Below are positions 10,270 to 20,331 of a stretch of 64,000 nucleotides of DNA, in pieces. The stretch's first letter is position 1; each line of letters begins with the position of its first letter. The notes beneath the pieces are model-generated. The model did not search any database. It saw only the letters and a program-made list of their open reading frames with translations, and was not told where the DNA came from. The position numbers were made by a program, and so were the translations under genes. The stretch is taken from assembly GCA_936450465.1 (NCBI GenBank), contig OW388298.1:11418663-11482662 (forward strand), written 5' to 3'. This DNA is from Gibbula magus (lineage: Eukaryota > Mollusca > Gastropoda > Trochida > Trochidae).

Positions 10270-10830
10270 AAAGGTGAAATGTTGTATACAGACTCCGGAG
10301 ACCAATGGGGATTCTAAATTGTAGATTTGGTGACCCTGTGGTGACCCTGTGACCCCAAATAGTCACAGGGGTCACAACCTTAAAAAGCTATTTTCATCTT
10401 CCTCTTCAGTTCCAAAAGGTCTCGAGAGCTGAAAAGTTGTGTACAGACTCCTTGACCACTTGGGATTCCAAAATGTAGATTTCGTGATCCTGCGACCCCA
10501 AATATAGGTCACAGAGGTCATGACCTGAAAACGTATTTTCATCTTTTTCTCAAGAACCACTGACCCTAGAGACTTGGAATTCCATGTACATAGTCCTTGG
10601 CCAATGTGGATTCTAAATTGTAGATTTTGTGATCATGCGACCCCAAATATAGGTCACAGAGGTCATGACCTGAAAACCTATTTTCATCTTTTTCTCAAGA
10701 ACCACTGACCATAGAGACTTGAAATTCCATGTACATAGTCCTTGGCCAATGTGGATTCTAAATTGTAGATTTTGTGATTGTGCAATCACAAATATAGGTC
10801 ACAGAGCTCATGACCTGTAAACCTATTTGT
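10270..10830. repeat. Degenerate ~140-bp tandem repeat, about four units
   Basis: Each unit contains GACTCC/GTCCTTGG(A/C)CA, GATTCTAAATTGTAGATTT, GACCCCAAATATAGGTCACA, and CTATTTTCATCTT. Units start near 10285, 10435, 10585 and 10735. Single diverged units recur at 13330-13480 and 34395-34560, so it is a dispersed family. Confidence 0.75.
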
Positions 10831-11208
10831 ATAGAGCTTTAAGATTAAATTTGGATTTACTTTTTTATGTGCCCTTCAAAGGGAGGTAATTTAAAGGAAA
10901 AAACAGTGATGAATTTAGGAGATAAATCCATTCTGTTTTATATTTTGGGGTTGTATGTTGTGCATTTTTTACCCCTAAATTTAATTTCAAACCGAGCTTG
11001 CGAGTACAGACCGGTTTCACTCGCCCGCGACCCTTCGGTGCAGTTCACTTTGCAAAGAAGATGCTTCAATCAAAATATCAAAACAAACACTAAAACTTAT
11101 TTTAATGTAACTTATCTTTATTCAATTGATGATAATATCAACAGAAAACCCATGTTGGAAGTCATCAGACTCACAGAAGCGATTTTCAAGTAAATACATA
11201 GTCCGACC

Positions 11209-11740
11209 TAGACAAGGGGGGGGACTTGATTTGCCAGCCGGGCTATCGCCCGGGTCGCCCGCAACCCGGTTGTGAAGCGGCGACGCACTTGATTCAGGCG
11301 GGCGGGTGTTCAATATCGCCCGCCGGGGTAGCCCGGTTGACCCGGTTTCAAATGAGCGGGCTATCGCGGGCGATAATGGCGGCATACGGACCAAACTCGT
11401 TTTTGCAAATTGGAAAATATCGGATATCTTTCCATCTAAACATTTACAATACAATTATTCATAAGCGTACTGAAGGGAAAGACTAATGTAGCAAACTTTT
11501 CTAGCTGAAGTAATAATATTGTTCATTGCTGTCGAGATATCGTTGTCATTGTCGCAAACACTTTAGAAAAGTTCGATTATTAGTTGCAGGGCAACTAAGT
11601 TGGCTCTGAAGGTTTCCATAACAATAACCCGAATCAACTTGATTTGGTTCATTTGCTCGGATCACCCTGATAGCCCGGTCACGTGACCGGGCTATTGCGG
11701 GCTATGCCCGGGATAGTGCAAATCAAGTGCCCCCAAGGAC
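11209..11740. mobile_element. GC-rich fold-back element
   Basis: The ends GGGGGGACTTGATTTGC (left) and GCAAATCAAGTGCCCCC (right) are inverted. Both are followed inward by CCCGG/GGGCTATCGC-type repeats. The interior contains many CCCGGGTCGCCCGC-like short palindromes and an AT-rich centre. It directly abuts the recombinase remnant at 11750. Confidence 0.6.
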
Positions 11741-11749
11741 CAATCCCAT

Positions 11750-12043
11750 TCAAGGGGCGCTACTCTGAAAGTAGTTATTCACTACAAGCGAAGAGTTTGA
11801 GACTTGAAGAAAGCCTGACAAGAACGCTTTTTGTGTCATGGTTGAGGACATCGTGGAAGGAAATGGGGTCATTTGGGATTGTGAACTGGAGGCAGTGGAA
11901 GAATTTTGCAAAATACAGGAATAACGCCGCTTCTGTTCATTGGATGAATCGCAATTGTATGAAGCGAGCGACTGTTGATTTCTGTGCCCCGTGATTTTCA
12001 TGATTTCACGCGATTCTACGCCAGCAATGTGAATCGGTCGCAA
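11750..12043 (-). pseudogene. Crypton-like tyrosine recombinase C-terminal remnant
   Basis: The minus strand reads IAGVESREIMKITGHRNQQS followed by LASY and then a Ser/Asn/Glu/Gln-rich tail. ITGHR near a trailing SLxSY is the C-terminal box of tyrosine recombinases found in Crypton transposons and in host proteins derived from them (the HxxR and Tyr parts). The family usually continues with a segment like this after the Tyr. Only about 95 residues are open, and the N-terminal domain and first catalytic Arg are missing. It sits against the fold-back element at 11209-11740, which could be a related non-autonomous copy. No other gene is adjacent. The assignment rests on the motif alone. Confidence 0.5.
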
Positions 12044-12049
12044 ATATTT

Positions 12050-12890
12050 AGAAGTGATTATCGGTAAATAATTACTCCAAAATTGATACGAGGAACCAAT
12101 CAGAAAGCAGTATTTTCATTCTAAATATAGTGTCATGTTAGAATATATCTTCAAGTGTGTCTTTATTTGTAGGGGATTGTAACATGATTTCGGTGTATCC
12201 TTGATTCTGATTGGTTGATTTGCCTATGTTGAATTTCAATGAATAGCCGCAAATTACTTGGGGCGAATCACCGCGAACATATACATCGTGTTCACAAGAT
12301 TCGGCCCGACTCAAAATATATTTTTTCTATTTCTCTTAATATTTGCTCCTTTCTCAAATTTGACAGGTGGCATTGTCATTTTCTTACTTGTGTATAGCAG
12401 TATAGGTCACAAATAACTCTCAAAATTAATTAGTTTCAAGTAACTAAAATGTTTTTAACAAGTAAGATTGGTCCAAGTTTGACGCCTTCTTCCATGCGGC
12501 TGTGTTTAACGAATGCCGTTGCCATGGCATGACGTCATAGTGATCAACCGTTTTGACGTCACAATGCTAGCGTCATTGTCACAATGGGTTAGGGCAAGTT
12601 TAAGATTTTTGTTCCTAGGTCTTTTACTGTGTTGATGTCGTAGATAAATGTTTATCGCCATCTAAAAGGATACGTGAATATTATGAAGTGAACATAGTTG
12701 AGTGACACTGTTTGAGCTTATGTGTAAATTGTTGCTAATGTACATATTACGCCGAGTATTTACATTTGTTTTGACCTGACCACACCTCTAACAAAAATGG
12801 AACAGTCGTAAAGTCCTTTCCACTCATAGATAGGTACGCAAAAAGAGAGTTCGTTTCAAAACGCCAGATAACTAACGGTCATGTTACAAT
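12050..12890. other. Non-coding spacer
   Basis: Apart from the two CRE palindromes nothing was recognised. All ORFs are short and without motifs. Confidence 0.45.
12530..12561. promoter_or_regulatory. Two perfect CRE palindromes
   Basis: TGACGTCA occurs at 12530-12537 and 12554-12561, 24 bp apart, the binding site of CREB/ATF-type bZIP factors. No transcript start or gene can be tied to them. Confidence 0.35.
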
Positions 12891-12894
12891 ATCG

Positions 12895-13032
12895 ATAAAT
12901 AGTTGCGTTTGTAAAATTTCCGGGATTCATTGCTATTCAACACCCGCTAACGCCGTCGGTTTTAAACTAAATTTGCGGGTGTTGCCGGGAATAGCAATGA
13001 ATCCCGGAAATTTTACAAACGCAACTATTTAT
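12895..13032. mobile_element. 138-bp near-perfect fold-back element
   Basis: ATAAATAGTTGCGTTTG at the left and its complement CAAACGCAACTATTTAT at the right extend to arms of about 55 bp around a short AT-rich loop. The size and symmetry fit a small MITE. No clear target duplication. Confidence 0.8.
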
Positions 13033-13039
13033 CTTATAA

Positions 13040-14210
13040 ATTTTATCTCTGGCCTCAAAGATAGGTCAGAGGGTTAAGTACCTTAAGACCTATTTCATCT
13101 TCTCAATTTAAAGTGCTTCCTATTTGTTGCACCTCTCACCAAGAAGTTGACATTTTGAAACTAATTTTAGTTTATGTATATAAAGCCTGATGAGCTACAG
13201 AGCCAGTGGCTTTATTTTTTAATAATTTCTGTATTGTTTACTCTGTCATTTTTAGTTAATATGGCATGGCAAAATGTCCGGCGTCTGTCCAGTTATCCAT
13301 CCATCTGTAAACTGTAATTTTAACTTTTTCGTCTTCTTCAGGACTGCTTGCTCTAGGGAGCTGAAATATAGGGTCACCAGGGTCATGAGCTACAAAACCT
13401 ATTTTCATATTTTTCATCATTATGAAAAGATGTAGAAAGCTATATTGTTGTGTTGTGTTGGCCAAAATGAAGATTTATGAGATAAATGAGACTCATTGGC
13501 GCGCGTCAATCGCGGTGCATTGTCCGGTTTTCGATCAGAAATCACCTTTTACCCTCATATCGTCAGTATATTAAGTCGACTATCATCAAAATGGTTGTTT
13601 TCGGTAACAGTCGGTCGGTAAAATAACACAATTAATAACGTTTGGAATATATGTGACCTTCAACAACACAATGGATGTATCTTTAATAAACATTTTAGAG
13701 ATTATGCAAAATATAATCTCAACCCACCACTCAAACCATCCCAGCTCAATCCCCCCAACATTGCTCTTAACCCAGAAGCTAAAATGAGTCTCCATGACAT
13801 TTGTTCAAACTACATGAGTGACAGTTTTAAATCTACGGGCTGGTTAACAACGGATGCACTTCCTGACAACACGTGTTGTACTTGGCCAACAATGAAATCC
13901 ATTTTGTTTCTTGACTGCTCTGTTTTTGCGGTGTCACGCAAACGTTAGTCTAGTTTCGAACCAGGATTCCATTGCTTTGTGTTGTATGTGTCCCACATTT
14001 CTATATTAATAATAACTAATTATGCTCAAATAATTTAAATGTCATCAACCGCTTTTTAAAAAGCATTTTCCAGTAAAATAGGGATGTTTTAGGCAAATGT
14101 TTGAGTGGGTGTGGCACTAGGCCACAATGTGCAAGCGGTAGAGATCACTCTGAGATAGTCACGTTTGGAACTGACATGTTTCAAATACATTGACAATAAT
14201 GTTTCGAAAC
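13040..14210. other. Spacer with dispersed-repeat fragment
   Basis: A unit related to the 10.3 kb tandem repeat lies at 13330-13480. The sequence near 13180 (AAAGCCTGATGAGCTACAG) recurs at 34625. The rest, including 13586-13795, shows no supported coding region. Confidence 0.5.
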
Positions 14211-14214
14211 ATAT

Positions 14215-14495
14215 CGTATTTCCTCTAATAAGCGCCTGGTCTCCAATAAGCGCCGGGGGTCAAGGGTAGCTTAGAGAATAAGCACAGGGCCTCCAATAAG
14301 CGCCGTATCTAAACCATTAGATTAATGCTTCCTTAGTTAACTTCAATGTTTTATTAACGAAATAAGCTCCGGGCCTCCAATAAGCGCCGGATCTAAACCA
14401 TTAGATTAATGCTTCCTTAGTTAACTTCAATGTTCTATTAAAGAAATAAGCGCCGAGGGGTCATGGAGTGCTGAAAAAATAAGCGACCGGGCGGT
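14215..14495. repeat. AATAAGCGCC tandem motif repeat
   Basis: CCTCCAATAAGCGCC-type words recur at irregular spacing, including a ~108-bp direct repeat (GGCCTCCAATAAGCGCCG ... GTTAACTTCAATGTT). It begins ATCGTATTTCCTCTAATA, like the end of the TA-flanked element at 25286-25830, so it is probably a related transposon remnant. Confidence 0.65.
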
Positions 14496-14586
14496 GGACT
14501 TTAAAGCCCAAAATATTTATATTTTGTGCATAAAATATACAGACTGATTTCAAAAGGGAAAAACAAATGCTCGCGTGGTTAACCAT

Positions 14587-14592
14587 TTTATT
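14587..14592 (-). other. Polyadenylation signal AATAAA
   Basis: The complement of TTTATT reads AATAAA about 175 nt after the stop codon of the six-cysteine peptide gene. Plausible 3' end signal. Confidence 0.4.
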
Positions 14593-14765
14593 CAATTTGA
14601 TACCAGAAGCATTATTTCTGTGATGCATCGGACATTGGAGATAACCTCCGCCAGAACAAACAGCGATGAACACATTCTATTAACTTTAACGTTTGGAAGT
14701 CTGACATTTTAGTTGGAAGAATTTTTTTAGCATGTGTGCACTTATGGTACATATGTATCCGCCAA

Positions 14766-16970
14766 TTAGTCGTCTAGACAGTCGTCTCCACAGACCATGA
14801 TACAACAGCGCATAAAGGCATTAGGGAGGTAATAATTCTGTTGAGCACACATCTGTACAATTCTGTAGTTGCAGTCGCGTCGATTACGGACTCCTGAAAT
14901 AGGAAATAAAGCATTATTGAAAAATATGGTACCTTTTCCTAATAAAAAATATTAATGCAATTAATTAATATTAATTCATTGGCATCATACCCCCAGCCCA
15001 AACAATGCCAAAGTGTGATGGATATGTTCATGTTTAATCCAACCGATATAACATACAGAAGCCTCCATCAGGTGATAGCTTCTTTGATTCGGCTACTGAA
15101 ACTTTAATTGATTTTCAGTTTTTTTAAAGCAGCATCGGTAGCACCATACATTTATATAGAAAAAGAAGAACAAAATAATACAAATAATTTATTAAAGTGT
15201 CAAGGGATACAAGTATAAAATACAATATAAAATGCAGAGTAAACATCGCCCGGACAACTTGACACTAATTAACTAAAATATACCTATAAAAGTACCATAA
15301 GGTGCTAAGAGGTAATTGTACATTTAAACAGTAAACTGATGTGTTTACAAGTTGGATATAGACAATGGTTAAAATACAAAATTATAAAATATTGTGTGTG
15401 AGTCCAATTCTAAACATATTTAAAAAAATTAAATATAGAGGTAGCCTTATCTGTCATCCAAATTATATGAGGTAGAAGATTATCAATTGCAATTTTTTAA
15501 TTGTATGACATTGTGTTTCAAATATTATTTACTTATTAACATTTATTCGTTCCGATAGACTAAGTTTTTGTGAAAACAGTTTTCACTGCGTTCAAATATG
15601 GGGAAGAAGTACGCCCCTTCCGTTCTTAATAAATGTTCGTAATGAATTACATTCTACTTTGAGCTTTCACAAAAAGGTAAATAATTGTTTCCAATGGATA
15701 AATAATACTCCTGGATCAATAAAAAGAGTTCTAAAACGAATGTACATGGTTCGGTTAAACAATGCGAGTCCATTTCCCCTCGAGCGGTCATTTTAATATG
15801 TTCATAATAAAATGGCCGCCTGAAGGTAGTTCAAGTGATCTGACTGATGCAGCGATACCTAAACACACATAGTTTTAATTATGGCACTATGATGGAATGG
15901 TCAACCATCTATGGAATCTCACAATAGTTTGAAACTTACAAATCTACGTCTCACACTGAAGACTTCAACAAAAGTGTTGCTGTACAAGTCGCACGTTTTT
16001 CTTCCAATTCGGAAAATTGTTGTCAGTGGATATCTACAACTTCCAAACGCAACAAAATTGCTATTCAATCAACTTCCAAACGCAAGGCATAACTCTTGCC
16101 AGTCTGCATTACTGGCTGATTTAAGCCTTGCAATATTTCCCTCGCTTTGTTGTGTCGAGGCAGTGAATCGCTGCACTGGAAATGCATAGCGGGCCTGGAT
16201 TTCTAAACACAGATTTCTTAAGGAAATACTGCAAGGCCTAAATCAGCCAGTAATGGAGACTGGCAAGAGTTATGCCTTGCATTGGGAAGTTGGATATCTA
16301 CGGCTTATCGGTTCATGTAATGAGATTTTTAAAACCGCTGTAGCACGTTTTTTTGCATATTATGTTTTCTCAAAATCGCCATTTATTATTAAAGTTTATA
16401 GGTGCGATAATGGGTAAAACATCTCATTACAAAACCCGACAAGCCGTATCGATAGAAAACGCGGCTATCCGTATTCCAAGCATCCTCGGTTACCCATGGT
16501 TTTATATATTCTCCGTTACTCTCCACTATATCACCCATGGGAAACCTTATCAGGAGAATCTGTACTCAAATTACTCGCCCTTGGTCCTTTTTGCTGATCT
16601 TTTCATTTGTAAAAAATGAACTATTAGTCTCAATTCGAGGAACAATGAGACTTTTAGTTTGCACTTCATTTACTGGCGGGAGAAACCGGGAAAAACGGAG
16701 GGGAAAACATTGTTCGAATGCAACATTTGCTAGGATGTTCATCGCTGCACCTGAAATTCACAGTGGGTCCGGATTTCCAAGCACAGAGATGTTAAGGAAA
16801 TACTGCAAGGTCTAAATCAGCCAGTGATGAAGACTGGCAAGATTTATGCCTTGCATTGGGAAGTTGTTAGGCAAATAGCTTTACAAAATAATAAATGGTT
16901 ACATACCCGCCAGCGCTGTTTCTGCATAAAGTCCAAGAAGGACAACGAGAACGACAAAGATCAGCTTCAT
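14766..16970 (-). CDS. Secreted six-cysteine peptide, 63 residues, two exons
   Basis: Exon 1 is complement 16907-16970 and exon 2 is complement 14766-14893. The donor is GTATGT (complement of 16901-16906) and the acceptor TTTCAG, with a phase-1 junction giving Gly22. Exon 1 encodes a signal peptide, MKLIFVVLVVLLGLY then AETALA, with likely cleavage after Ala21. The mature 42-residue peptide starts GVRNRRDC and has cysteines spaced C-x7-C-x13-CC-x3-C-x3-C, ending CGDDCLDD and TAA. The order C-C-CC-C-C is shared by inhibitor-cystine-knot peptides, but the x13 loop is long and I do not recognise a family. RR at residues 26-27 could be a propeptide site. A TATA box lies 37 nt upstream and AATAAA ~175 nt downstream. 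It could be a defence, signalling or venom-like peptide; the function is unknown. The 2 kb intron is filled with transposon pieces. Confidence 0.8.
15600..15890 (-). mobile_element. Inverted fragment of the TTAA-flanked MITE family
   Basis: AATAAAAAGAGTTCTAAAACGA, CCATTTCCCCTCGAGCGG and AAAATGGCCGCC are reverse complements of segments in the elements at 57700-58210 and 56650-57100. It is partial and lies in the intron of the six-cysteine gene. Confidence 0.65.
16037..16292. mobile_element. Fold-back MITE (CAACTTCC family), copy A
   Basis: The ends CAACTTCC and GGAAGTTG bound long arms that carry AAGGCATAACTCTTGCCAGT and its complement. An 8-bp direct repeat GATATCTA flanks it (16029-16036, 16293-16300). 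The left terminus is duplicated by 33 bp. It lies in the intron of the six-cysteine gene. Other copies: 16740-16866, 25220-25985, 30773-30885, 46817-47039. Confidence 0.85.
16325..16480 (+). mobile_element. Left part of a TTAA-family MITE, truncated
   Basis: ACCGCTGTAGCACG, then TCTCAAAATCGCCATTTATTATTAAAG and GGGTAAAACATC parallel the left part of the copy at 57700. It is cut off where the 9301-type arm begins at 16482. Confidence 0.6.
16482..16586 (+). mobile_element. Solo arm of the 9301-9684 MITE family
   Basis: CATCCTCGGTTACCCATGG to ACTCGCCCTTGG matches 9302-9405 closely. The right arm is absent, so only one end survives. Confidence 0.75.
16740..16866. mobile_element. CAACTTCC-family MITE, right half only
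   Basis: TTCATCGCTGCACCTGAAAT to TTGGGAAGTTG matches the right half of copy A with several substitutions. The left arm is missing. Confidence 0.75.
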
Positions 16971-17006
16971 AATGCCCAAATAGTGTCACGTAAAGACCGC
17001 TAACAG

Positions 17007-17013
17007 TTATATA
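17007..17013 (-). promoter_or_regulatory. TATA box of the six-cysteine peptide gene
   Basis: The complement reads TATATAA, 37 nt before the ATG at 16970. A start site 25-30 nt downstream would leave a 5' UTR of only ~10 nt. Confidence 0.55.
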
Positions 17014-17019
17014 CACCGA

Positions 17020-18285
17020 GATGGGACACTGATAACCTTACATCCTCCGATGGGGAGATAACCCGATGGTATCACCATGAATGATTGTCACATTTTTAAT
17101 TATATAGAAAGATTCCTTATCAGTGTCATCGAGTGGAACATTCTGTTACAGACAGACAGATGTTTTTTCGTTGAGTGACCATGAAGCCAATAGTACAATG
17201 TCACTCTTTAACATTAATGTATTTTTAGCTCTGGCATGTAAACTACATCAGTATAAACAGTGTATTACTTGGTGTAGTTGTTTTTATGAAATATAATGGT
17301 ATATATGATTTTGAAATATTTTTTGTATTTTAAATTCTGTGTAGATCGTAATCATAAACATTTCTTCGTGAGCTTTCGAATGAACTCTTATTTATTTCTG
17401 TAGCACCAACATTTTAGCTTTTTATTTGGCTAGGTAGTGTCTTGCGTATTGCGAGCTGCCCTAAGCGGGATCCTGGTTATTTGCCCATTGCAAATTGCCT
17501 GAAAGAGAAAACCCTATTGAAATAACAGTATTCTAGCTGAAGAGCTCCAGTTAGATTTTCAGCATTATACATACAGTGGGCATCTTCCACATACAGCTGA
17601 AATAGCTGGAGGTGAAGTGCGGTAACCAAAACCCAAGACAAATTTACAAAACTGAACTTTATAATAATTTGATCAGATCATACAAATTAATATTACCCAT
17701 ATTTCTGCTCCTTAAAACAAACGTATGGGATTTTGCTATTGAAAATCTTTAAACAGGGAAACGTTATTTGAACGGTCAATGAGTCTTTGGATATGGTATG
17801 AGACGCACTCTTCTTGCTATGCAAACATTAGTCGAATATATGTCTTTAAGAGTCAATAAACCATTTTTTTCATATTCTGAAGTCTTTTCAGTTTTAAAGA
17901 GATATATGATACCTTTGTTACTGCGCACTGAGCTGCCATCTTTATAGTTGCACGGTCTTGTAGCTGTAGGTTCCATGTTTATTTACAATGTTTCGCAGGC
18001 ACATTTCAATGGTTTGTTTTGCTATCTTTTGGAATGCACTTTATTTTAATTGTGCTCCAGCAGTTGAGTTGGATACAAAATAGTCCTACATTTATTGCAA
18101 ATTAGCAACTAGCCATATAGCGTGGTGCTTGAAACGTCCTTTCTAAAACGTATCACTCGGTACGCGGCCAGAAGGTTTACGGGGACAATTGTTAACCGTG
18201 TTAGAAGGAATAGCAATGATTGTACCTGATATGTTTGCTGAGATGACGGCGTGAAAATACACATCTTAAGAAACTATTCTATCTT
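17020..18285. other. Spacer upstream of the six-cysteine gene
   Basis: No gene or ordered repeat seen. It would contain any distal promoter of the minus-strand peptide gene. Confidence 0.45.
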
Positions 18286-18289
18286 TGAA

Positions 18290-18700
18290 AAAAGGGTCAA
18301 GGCCACAAAAATCAACTGGTGTCTGCGTCTTCCCACAATTTAGGCCGACACCAAATTTGAAGACTTTAGATGCAATGCTTCATGAGATATCTCGTTAACA
18401 AGAGTTCGAAAAGTGGTCAAAGTGTCTTGGTGACCTTGAAAATAAGGTCAAGGTCACCGAAGTCGACTGGTGTCTGCGTCTTCTCACAATGTAGACCGAC
18501 ACCAAATTTGAAGACTTCATAGATGCAATGCTTGGTTTAAACATATTTTATTTCAGAAAGAAAAGGGATTGGCAAACAAGCTCAATAGGCTTATATCAAT
18601 GCCGCTCCCGAACATATAGTTACATAATATTTTACGCAGATCAATTGCAAATACTAATATTAATGCAATGCTTCATGAGATATCGCGTTAACAAAAATGT
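18290..18700. repeat. ~160-bp tandem repeat interrupted by a LINE insertion
   Basis: AACTGGTGTCTGCGTCTTC, CCGACACCAAATTTGAAGACTT and ATGCAATGCTTCATGAGATAT recur with about 160-bp spacing. Units start near 18290 and 18440, and the second is split by the insertion at 18534-18662. Confidence 0.8.
18534..18662 (-). mobile_element. 5'-truncated LINE tail with 11-bp target duplication
   Basis: Flanked by ATGCAATGCTT at 18523-18533 and 18663-18673. On the minus strand it ends with TTTCTGAAATAAAATATGTT TAAACC, a 3' tail as in CR1/jockey-type LINEs. At 129 bp, only the extreme 3' end was copied. Confidence 0.8.
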
Positions 18701-18714
18701 GACTTGACTAGCGT

Positions 18715-19490
18715 ACGCCGTCCTTCAAGGTTTTAGGACCAGTGTTGTTCACCCTCTACATTACATTGATCATATGGTGGCTATGGGATAATACTCCGCC
18801 TCTTAAGTATCCCCACAGTACCCTGATGAAGATATCCAACAGATGGAAGGATGTGTCTCAGATGTGAAGACATGAATGACAGAAAGAAAGCTAAATCACA
18901 ACAAAACTGACATTCCATTCGCTGACCTTTCCACCAACAGAGCCAAAATCCAGCAAAATTCCATCTTTATAGGAGAATCCCAAAATTGCAGTGAAATATC
19001 TCGACGTCATGTTTTATTCAAATCTGTCAATGGGAACTCATGTGAATACCCGGGATAGGACCTGTTACTACTATTTCCGAAACGTTGTCCCTATCCGTCA
19101 TCTGACCAGATTTGAAGCCGCGCACTCTCATGTCAGATGACGATAACCAGTAACAAGGATGGATGAGTCTCCTGGGATCTCATCTCCAAACTCCAACGCG
19201 TTCAAAATGCATGATCACCAAGGCTCATCAGTAAAACCAAGAAACGATCTCATTTCTCACCAATCCTTCTCCAGCTACATTAGTTGCCAAAACAAGCGAG
19301 TATTGGGTATTCTCAGTCTTATCTTCAAGTGCATCAACAGAATAGGCCCATCTTACCTGTCTGACTGTAGCTTGTTAAACAGCATATACCTGTCAGAACA
19401 CTCAGATCTGCCTTCAACTCTCAACTCAGCTTTGGACATATTTCGATCTCTTTCACTTCTGCCCCACTGTGAAATTCTCTGTCTCTAACG
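18715..19490 (+). pseudogene. Decayed CR1/jockey-like reverse transcriptase, C-terminal part
   Basis: Pieces in shifting frames match the end of non-LTR RTs: VLGPVLFTLYI (18737-18770), LNHNKTDIPFADL after the catalytic block, AVKYLDVMFYSNLSMGTHVN, and LGILSLIFKCINRIGPSYLSD near 19300-19360. Many stops and shifts. The catalytic [F/Y]xDD is lost. Confidence 0.75.
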
Positions 19491-19585
19491 CGAAAGCATG
19501 CAACATCCTCAGACACATTTTAGTCAGAGCTAAAGACTCAACTGTTCCAAAAATTAACGTGATTAACGCAAAAACAAGAATACTA

Positions 19586-19617
19586 CAACAACAACAACAA
19601 CAACAACAACAACTACA

Positions 19618-19666
<49 letters not shown>

Positions 19667-19668
19667 TT
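19586..19668. repeat. (CAA)n then (CTA)n microsatellite
   Basis: About eight CAA units, then sixteen ACT/CTA units. Translation in either strand gives homopolymers and is not coding. Confidence 0.95.
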
Positions 19669-19759
19669 TATTATCATTATTATCAAATTCATCGCTGTGA
19701 CAACATTTTTACGACACTTTATTAGCTGTCGAATATTGACAAAACAAACTGACACCTAC

Positions 19760-20330
19760 AAAAGTTGTATTTACCATAGCTTTACATACATGTATTTACA
19801 TTGCATTCAACAAAGCGTCAAATGTGAGGGCAAAATCTAAATCAATATTTAATTTAGGATGGTTAAGGCTATTCTATTTCTGCAATGAGATGATGACATT
19901 AGTGAGTGTAATCCTCTTGTCAATAATCAGAGAGACAGATAGACAGACAAAGAGACATACATATTTATTCAGTATTAGACCTTTTGCCCAAAATAAAAAT
20001 TCATGGTAACAATGCTGCGCATTTTGCCTATTTACATAATTTAATCACATGATATACAAACATTTTATATATTATTGTGCTTTATTTGATGGTCTTTAAA
20101 TAAAAATATTGAAACTTTATGTAACACATCATAATTTTGAGATGAAATGAGGGAAATAAAATTATATTGACAGTAAGATTTAATGTAATTACCAATTGGT
20201 GTATTTCGGAACAAACTGTAGGCTCCACATTTTAAAAGAACATGATATTCACTTTCAATAAATTGCTTGTCTTTTTATAAACAGAGAGGGCAGAGTCTTG
20301 TTTCATATGGTGAAGCTTGGTCAATCAATG
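19760..20330. other. 3' flank of the P450 gene
   Basis: AT-rich. The complement of TTTATT at 20091-20096 gives AATAAA about 235 nt after the P450 stop, a candidate poly(A) signal. Nothing else recognised. Confidence 0.45.
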
Positions 20331-20331
20331 G

